Source: Gp6-AA40 sp035263125
Lineage (GTDB): Bacteria > Acidobacteriota > Vicinamibacteria > Vicinamibacterales > UBA2999
Reading direction: 5' to 3'
DNA: 64,000 nucleotides
NCBI GenBank assembly: GCA_035263125.1
Contig: DATFRP010000100.1
Span: forward strand, 30,191 to 94,190
Each line of letters opens with the position of its first letter. Position 1 is the first letter of the stretch. This document shows, one piece after another, positions 59,071-64,000 of the stretch. Below the pieces are notes generated by a model. That model saw only the letters and a program-made list of their open reading frames with translations, did no database searches and was not told the origin of the DNA. The position numbers were made by a program, and so were the translations under genes.

Positions 59071-61692
59071 GTGCTGCGGAAACTGCGCCACCTGTTCGAG
59101 TACTTGGTCCATCGCCGGCGTGTGGACGACGAGCTCGACGAGGAATTGCGTGCCGCATTCGAGATCCTGGTGGAGCGATTCGAGTCGCGCGGGCTGTCGC
59201 CGGCCGAAGCCCGCCGCGCCGCGCGGCTGGAGTTCGAGGGCATGGAACACGTCAAGGAGCGCGTCCGCGACGAACTTCTCGGGTCGGGCATCGACGGCTT
59301 CATGCAGGATCTGCGCTACGCGTGGCGCGGTCTTCGGAAGCACCGATCGTTTTCCGCCATCGCGCTGATCACGCTTGCGCTGGGCATCGGCGTCAACACC
59401 GCCGTCTTCAGCGTCTTCTACGCCGTCCTGATGCGGCCGCTGCCTTACCACGATCCCGACCGACTCGTGCTGATCTGGGTGAACCTGAAGGCGCGAGGGC
59501 CTGTGCAGGTGTCGGCGTCCGGCGAGATCTTCGGCGAAATCGACCGTCGCCAACGGTCGATGGCCGGTGTCGCCGGAATCTGGGTGACGCCGCCCCGCAC
59601 GTTTCCGGGCGATCCTCCCGTGCAGGTCAAGTCGGCGTTCGTCACCACCAACTTCTTCGACGTGCTCGGTGTGCCGGCGTCCATCGGGCGGACATTCATC
59701 GCGTCGGATGCAGGACAGCCTGCGGCGCTCCTCGCCGACACCTTCTGGCGACAGCATCTCGGGGCGGATCGCGCGCTCGTCGGGAGAGCCGTTGCGAACA
59801 CGACCGTGCTTGGCGTCCTTCCGGACCGTTTCCAATTGCATTTCGCGCCGGGGGCCAACGTGCCGGGTGATGTGCAGGTGTTTCAGACGTGGGGCCAGGG
59901 CTTCGAGCAGGGCAGGAACACGATCATTCGAGTCGTGGCCCGGCTGCGTCCGGGCCTGACGATCGCCGACGCTCAACGCGACCTCGATCGCGTTGCCGCA
60001 GGGATTCGAGCCGACCGTCCCGAATTCGCCCGCGAGAGCCTGCGCCTTTCGGTAGTCGGGATGCAGGCCGACGCCTTTCGCGACGTGACGCCTGCGCTGA
60101 CCGTGCTGTTCGCGGGCGGCGGGTTTGTGCTGTTAATCTGCTGCGTCAACGTCGCCGGTCTCGTGCTGGCTCGCGGCAACGATCGCCGTCACGAGATCGC
60201 GTTCCGAATGGCGCTCGGCGCAACGCGCGGTCGCATCGTCCGGCTGGTCGTCGCCGAAGCGCTTGCGCTGGCCGTCGCAGGCGGCGCTGCCGGTTTCGCC
60301 GCCGGCTGGCTCGTCTTTCAAGGTCTGCTCGCCGTCCGTCCCGAGCGACTCGCGCGTATTCAAGAGCCCGATCTACTGTGGTCAGCGTTGAGCTATGCCG
60401 CCTTGACGTCACTGATTGCGACACTCGTGTTCGCGCTGACGTCGGCGCTGCAGAACAGTCGTGTGCGCGACATTGAAGCGCTTCGCGGAAAAGGCCACAG
60501 GTGGCTGAGCCGTCTGCAGCGTCACAGTGGCCGCGTGCTCGTTGCCGGAGAAATCGCGATCGGCTTCGTCCTCGTGACCGGCGCCATCCTCGTCGCACGC
60601 ACTCTCTTCAACGTCGAGCGGATCCGTCCGGGGTTCGACCCGGAGCATCTCCTCGCGTTCCAGCTGCCGGGCATGCCTCCAGCGCACCTTGCGCAATGGG
60701 AAGAACGCTTTGCCAACGTGCCAGGTGTCGTGCGCGTGGGTGCGATATCTCACTTGCCGTTCGACAGTACGTTGCCCAACTGGTACGGTGACTTCTACGT
60801 CCGCGACGGCGCCGAGCGATCGAGTTTCACTGCGGACAGCCGCGCAGTGACCCCTGGTTATCTGCCGGCGTTGCGAGCTCGCCTGCTGGAGGGGCGCTAC
60901 TTCACAGCGGACGACGACGAAGGCGCCCCCTACGTGGTGATCGTCGACGATCTGCTGGCAAAGACGATGTGGCCGGGTCGATCCGCGGTGGGCAAAGAGA
61001 TCGAGGCCGAGCACATGACCAGCCGTGGAAGCCCGTTCGAGTTCGTCCCCAGCGTGATCGTCGGTGTCGTGGAACATGTCCACATGCACTCGTTGACCGA
61101 TGAGACCCGCCCGCAGATCTTCTCGCCGTTCGCTCAGAACACCCGCGAGGGTTTCCCGCAAACGTTCGTCCTGCAGACGAGCGTGCCGCCGCTGTCGCTG
61201 GTTCAGGATATTCGCGCGACGTTGCGGGCAGGTGACCGCTCGCTCGCGATGGACAAGGTTCTGCCGATGACCGCATATGTGAGCCGTGAGGTCGCACCAC
61301 TCGGTTTCACGGCGGTACTCGCGGCGTTGTTCGGAGGGCTCGCACTGCTGCTTGCAGCGACCGGCATATTCGGGCTGCTGAATTACCAGGTCTCGAGCCG
61401 CATGGGGGAAATCGGTACTCGAATGGCGATGGGCGCGACAGCGCGCGACATCCTGCACCTCGTCCTTCGCGAAGGCGTGGCGCTCGTCGTCGCAGGTGTG
61501 CTGCTCGGCCTGACTGGTGCGCTCGCTGCTGGACCCGGACTCGGATCGGTGCTCTACGGTGTGTCGTCCACCGATCCCGTCAGCTTTGGACTCGCCTTGC
61601 TGCTGCTGCCCGCAGCGGCCTTCCTCGGCTGCTGGCGTCCAGCGCGCCGCGCCGCGTCGGCGAATCCGTCTCAGTTGCTGCGCGCGGAATAG
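59071..61692 (+). CDS. ADOP-type ABC transporter permease (duplicated MacB/FtsX domains)
   Basis: 873 aa from a GTG six bases after the padR stop. An N-terminal cytoplasmic segment (about 1-85, VDDELDEELRAAFEILVERFESRGLSPAEARRAARLEFEGMEHVKERVRDELL) typical of acidobacterial orphan permeases, then two MacB-PCD/FtsX modules: FSAIALITLALGIGVNTAVFSVFYAVLMRPLPYHDPDRLVLIWV, four-helix part GRIVRLVVAEALALAVAGGAAGF..., second periplasmic part (RPGFDPEHLLAFQLPGMPPAHL), last part EIGTRMAMGATARDILHLVLREGVALVVAGVLLG and the ending PARRAASANPSQLLRAE. No ATPase is encoded next to it. Such permeases may act with shared ATPases or in stress signalling. Confidence 0.93.
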   Translation: MLRKLRHLFEYLVHRRRVDDELDEELRAAFEILVERFESRGLSPAEARRAARLEFEGMEHVKERVRDELLGSGIDGFMQDLRYAWRGLRKHRSFSAIALITLALGIGVNTAVFSVFYAVLMRPLPYHDPDRLVLIWVNLKARGPVQVSASGEIFGEIDRRQRSMAGVAGIWVTPPRTFPGDPPVQVKSAFVTTNFFDVLGVPASIGRTFIASDAGQPAALLADTFWRQHLGADRALVGRAVANTTVLGVLPDRFQLHFAPGANVPGDVQVFQTWGQGFEQGRNTIIRVVARLRPGLTIADAQRDLDRVAAGIRADRPEFARESLRLSVVGMQADAFRDVTPALTVLFAGGGFVLLICCVNVAGLVLARGNDRRHEIAFRMALGATRGRIVRLVVAEALALAVAGGAAGFAAGWLVFQGLLAVRPERLARIQEPDLLWSALSYAALTSLIATLVFALTSALQNSRVRDIEALRGKGHRWLSRLQRHSGRVLVAGEIAIGFVLVTGAILVARTLFNVERIRPGFDPEHLLAFQLPGMPPAHLAQWEERFANVPGVVRVGAISHLPFDSTLPNWYGDFYVRDGAERSSFTADSRAVTPGYLPALRARLLEGRYFTADDDEGAPYVVIVDDLLAKTMWPGRSAVGKEIEAEHMTSRGSPFEFVPSVIVGVVEHVHMHSLTDETRPQIFSPFAQNTREGFPQTFVLQTSVPPLSLVQDIRATLRAGDRSLAMDKVLPMTAYVSREVAPLGFTAVLAALFGGLALLLAATGIFGLLNYQVSSRMGEIGTRMAMGATARDILHLVLREGVALVVAGVLLGLTGALAAGPGLGSVLYGVSSTDPVSFGLALLLLPAAAFLGCWRPARRAASANPSQLLRAE

Positions 61693-61842
61693 CCCCGAGC
61701 TCCACTGATCTGCAGTCTCCTTGGACCGCTCCTTGGCTGGTGGCGAGGCTGGTTCCCGACGCTGCATGCCGTTGAAGCGAACAGCCGATCGGCCAGCGAC
61801 GACGTCCGAAGGAGTGCAGCACGCCTTGGAGCCGTCGCCCTC

Positions 61843-62760
61843 ATGCAGCTGACGCACGGACGCACGTCTTTTCGTTTCGTCACGGAGCCGCCACACATTT
61901 CATCGGCGTGGGCCGCAGTTGTCATCGTCGCCGCGCTCCTCGCGATACTCAAGCTCGATGCCAGCACCGGCGCGACGCCAGTGCAGCACCTCTACTACCT
62001 GCCGATCGTCTTCGCAGGTGTGACATTTCGATGGCGCGGCGGCCTCGCGTGCGCGATCGCAGCGATCGTGCTCTACCACCTGGCGAACCCGCACCCGTTC
62101 ACGTGGCGCGACGAGCAGCCCGATGGTCTTCAGATGGCCGTGTTCATCGCCGCCGGAGTGCTGTCGGCGAAGCTCGCAGACGATGCGCAAAGGCTGCGGC
62201 GGGTGGCGCTCACCGACGATCTCACCGGCCTGCACAACCTCCGATCGTTCGAAGCGCGGCTGCATGCGATGGTCCGCGGTGCGCAGGAGACCGGCCAGCC
62301 GCTGTCGCTGCTGGTGCTCGATCTCGATCGACTCAAGTCGTTGAACGACGTGTACGGCCATCTCGCCGGCGCTGAAGCGGTCCGGCTCGTCGGTCGGATT
62401 CTCGCGGAGCGTCTGCCCTCGCATGCCGTTGCCTGCCGCTACGGCGGCGACGAGTTCGTCGTCGCGTTGCCAGGGTCGGATGATGCCGAGGCCGTTACCG
62501 TGGCCGAAGCGGTGGGGCGCTGCGTGCATGCCACCGCTCCGATCCTTGCCGGCGTCGCGCATCCTCGTGGAAAGCTGTCGATCAGTGTCGGGGTCGCGGC
62601 TCGGACGTTCGAGAAGACCGGCTCGTCCAGCGTCGAGTCGACCGACGCTGCGGGTGAGCACCTCTTCCGCGCCGCTGATGCTGCGCTGTACGCCGCGAAG
62701 AACAGCGGGCGCAATCGCATCAGCGTGGCGCCGATGCATGCGCTGGCCGGTCTGCGGTGA
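61843..62760 (+). CDS. Membrane GGDEF domain protein (probable diguanylate cyclase)
   Basis: 305 aa. Three to four N-terminal hydrophobic segments (about 22-40, 48-70, 72-90, 97-115: WAAVVIVAALLAILKL, LYYLPIVFAGVTF, LACAIAAIVLYHLANPHPF, GLQMAVFIAAGVLSAKLA). The GGDEF domain begins at LTDDLTGLHNLRSFEARL (about 125) and carries an intact RYGGDEFVVAL (about 200), the signature needed for making c-di-GMP; the RxxD inhibitory site is absent at its usual place five residues before. The first ATG at 61843 is used. Confidence 0.9.
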   Translation: MQLTHGRTSFRFVTEPPHISSAWAAVVIVAALLAILKLDASTGATPVQHLYYLPIVFAGVTFRWRGGLACAIAAIVLYHLANPHPFTWRDEQPDGLQMAVFIAAGVLSAKLADDAQRLRRVALTDDLTGLHNLRSFEARLHAMVRGAQETGQPLSLLVLDLDRLKSLNDVYGHLAGAEAVRLVGRILAERLPSHAVACRYGGDEFVVALPGSDDAEAVTVAEAVGRCVHATAPILAGVAHPRGKLSISVGVAARTFEKTGSSSVESTDAAGEHLFRAADAALYAAKNSGRNRISVAPMHALAGLR

Positions 62761-62767
62761 GCGTAGA

Positions 62768-63805
62768 ATGCGCTCCATGGTGCGGGCGATGACACTCTCC
62801 AGCTGCAGGTTCCTTCTCGCTGTGGGCCTCGTCATTCCGTGTGCGACGCAGTTCGCAGCCGAGGGCCAGTCGCGCGATCGGGCGTCGCAATGGACGCCGC
62901 CGCGCGCCGCGGACGGTCATCCAAGCCTCGAAGCCGTGTGGGAGAACAACAGCGCCACGCCGCTCGAGCGCCCCGCGGCGCTGGCGAACAAGCCGCGTCT
63001 GAGCGACGAAGAACTGGCGTCGTTCAAGCGTCGCGCGAAGGAGGTCTACACGCCGGACGCCGATGCCGTGTTTGGCGACGCGCTGTATCTGTCCCTGCTG
63101 ACGGCGTCGCCGTCAGGTCGCTCGGGTGGAACGGGAACCTACGCTCAGAATTGGCTCCCTGACAGATACTTCGAGAACCGTACATCGCTTATCGTCGATC
63201 CGGCTGATGGCAGGCTTCCGGCGGCGACGCCCGAGGGCGACCGCGCACGCAAAGCCGCACTCGGCAGATTCGCGCGCCGTCCCGCCTCGGCGCAGGACAT
63301 GACGATCACCGATCGCTGCATTCACTACGGATTTCCCGATCTGTTTGCCGCCTACATGAGCGTGTATCGCATCGTGCAGACGCCGGACTACGTCGTGATC
63401 CAGATGGAGAAGATCCACGACGCCCGCGTCATCCCGCTCGATGGCCGGCCGCACATTCCGTCGTCCTTCCGTGAGTATCTCGGTGACTCCCGCGGCCGCT
63501 GGGACGGCGACACGCTCGTCGTCGAGACGACGAACTTTCATCCGAACGGCAATCCGATGGGCGGCTACTTCACGTTGTCCGATCAGAACCTGCACCTCAT
63601 CGAACGTTTCAAGCGGGTGGCTGCCGACACGATCGAATACACATTCACTGTCGACGATCCCACGATGTGGACGAAACCGTGGACGGTGATGATCAACTGG
63701 AAGCAGTCGAGAGGCGAGGTCCACGAGTACGCGTGCCACGAAGGCAACTACAGCATGCGTGGCATGCTGTCCGCTGCCCGGGCGGAGGACGGCCCTACCC
63801 GCTAG
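62768..63805 (+). CDS. Conserved secreted protein, unknown function (DUF-type, Acidobacteriota-common)
   Basis: 345 aa from the ATG at 62768 (ATGs at 62777 and 62789 are alternatives). Signal region about 10-32 (SCRFLLAVGLVIPCATQFAAEGQ). Then ASQWTPPRAADGHPSLEAVWENNSATPLERPAALANKPRLSDEELASFKRRA, ITDRCIHYGFPDLF, IVQTPDYVVIQMEKIHDARVIPLDGRPHIPSSFREYLGDSRGRWDGDTLVVETTNFHPN. The WDGDTLVVETTNF and related segments are widespread in predicted secreted proteins of soil bacteria without a known activity. Nothing in the neighbours shows its job. Confidence 0.8.
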   Translation: MRSMVRAMTLSSCRFLLAVGLVIPCATQFAAEGQSRDRASQWTPPRAADGHPSLEAVWENNSATPLERPAALANKPRLSDEELASFKRRAKEVYTPDADAVFGDALYLSLLTASPSGRSGGTGTYAQNWLPDRYFENRTSLIVDPADGRLPAATPEGDRARKAALGRFARRPASAQDMTITDRCIHYGFPDLFAAYMSVYRIVQTPDYVVIQMEKIHDARVIPLDGRPHIPSSFREYLGDSRGRWDGDTLVVETTNFHPNGNPMGGYFTLSDQNLHLIERFKRVAADTIEYTFTVDDPTMWTKPWTVMINWKQSRGEVHEYACHEGNYSMRGMLSAARAEDGPTR

Positions 63806-63840
63806 AGATTGCGTACTTTCTTCGTAGATTTCCCTCGGAT
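63806..63840. other. Short spacer before terminal repeat
   Basis: A 35-base non-coding stretch after the last gene; no feature seen. The MITE-like element begins at 63841. Confidence 0.4.
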
Positions 63841-64000
63841 CTCAGTCGTGTGTGGAACGCCGGCGAGCCCGATCGGCGCCGCGGAAAAAACGCGCCTTCG
63901 GGTCCACCCCGATAGCCCACGTTTATCTTTCCAGCCAGTTGAGAGGGCGTCGCCGTGTGGGCTCCCTTCGGCGCGTTTTTACTGTCTTCGCTGATCGCGT
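63841..64000. mobile_element. MITE-like element copy 2, cut by the window end
   Basis: The left terminal sequence (63841-63870) and a block of 29 identical bases from GCCCGATCGG through the A-tract to GCGC match the copy at 27288-27488, as do GCCCACGTTTATCT, GGGCTCCC and GCGCGTTTTTACT...CTTCGCTGATCGCGT. The right end lies beyond the window. The internal sequence differs by substitutions and small indels and has stop codons in the frame that is open in copy 1, so it is not protein coding. Confidence 0.72.

Overview
The window reads as 64 kb of chromosome from a high-GC, Gram-negative bacterium, most likely an Acidobacteriota of the Vicinamibacteria type. This is inferred from gene content, not from an rRNA gene (none is present). 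Pointers are several very large TonB-dependent receptors with an N-terminal carboxypeptidase-regulatory-like domain, a CRTAC1-type FG-GAP/ASPIC protein, a PadR regulator joined to a duplicated FtsX-type ('ADOP') permease, and many short palindromic and tandem intergenic repeats. There is no prophage, plasmid, CRISPR array or tRNA that I can see.

Layout. 1-13170: three tandem paralogous TonB-dependent receptors (the first cut by the window edge), then a lipoprotein with seven FG-GAP calcium loops and an ASPIC/UnbV domain, and a TPR protein. 13500-19600: an ammonium transporter behind a sigma-54 type promoter, a HemD-like protein, a PhzF-like isomerase, an ABC-F ATPase and a divergent arginase-fold protein. 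19600-23430 (minus): a HlyD/ABC ATPase/ABC-2 permease/TetR efflux operon of the YbhGFSR-CecR type. 23430-28450: a secreted metalloprotease, an esterase, an acetyltransferase, a compact restriction-modification pair, a MITE-like element and two small conserved genes. 28500-33450: a two-subunit molybdenum hydroxylase, an ECF sigma factor and a heme protein. 33400-35900: two divergent citrate synthase homologues, one carrying a DNA-binding domain. 35960-43800: a hydrolase, a zincin-like protein, a fourth TonB receptor, a PRC-barrel protein, a GH15 glucoamylase-like enzyme and a DUF3175 protein. 43830-49930: a complete SUF iron-sulfur operon (sufA-B-C-D-S-U-T) behind an IscR-type operator. 49960-63805: small membrane proteins, a Crp/Fnr regulator, a DinB protein, a class III aminotransferase, an outer-membrane protein/cPLA2-like phospholipase pair, PadR plus permease, a GGDEF protein and a conserved secreted protein.

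How the genes work together. The clearest functional unit is the SUF operon, where nearly every junction is an ATGA, TAATG or one-base junction, so the seven proteins are probably made together. The receptor block probably takes up large or complex substrates across the outer membrane, with the CRTAC1 and TPR proteins as periplasmic or surface partners. The efflux operon is probably repressed by its own TetR through a palindrome just upstream of the HlyD start.

The most unusual material is in repeats and small structures: 15-bp-period G-rich/C-rich inverted arrays directly after three TonB receptor genes, a run of four triloop hairpins translated in frame inside the ASPIC domain, hairpins that form the ends of SufC and SufT, a 201-bp element with 31-bp terminal inverted repeats and a second partial copy at the window end, and a six-copy decamer cluster in front of the molybdenum hydroxylase.
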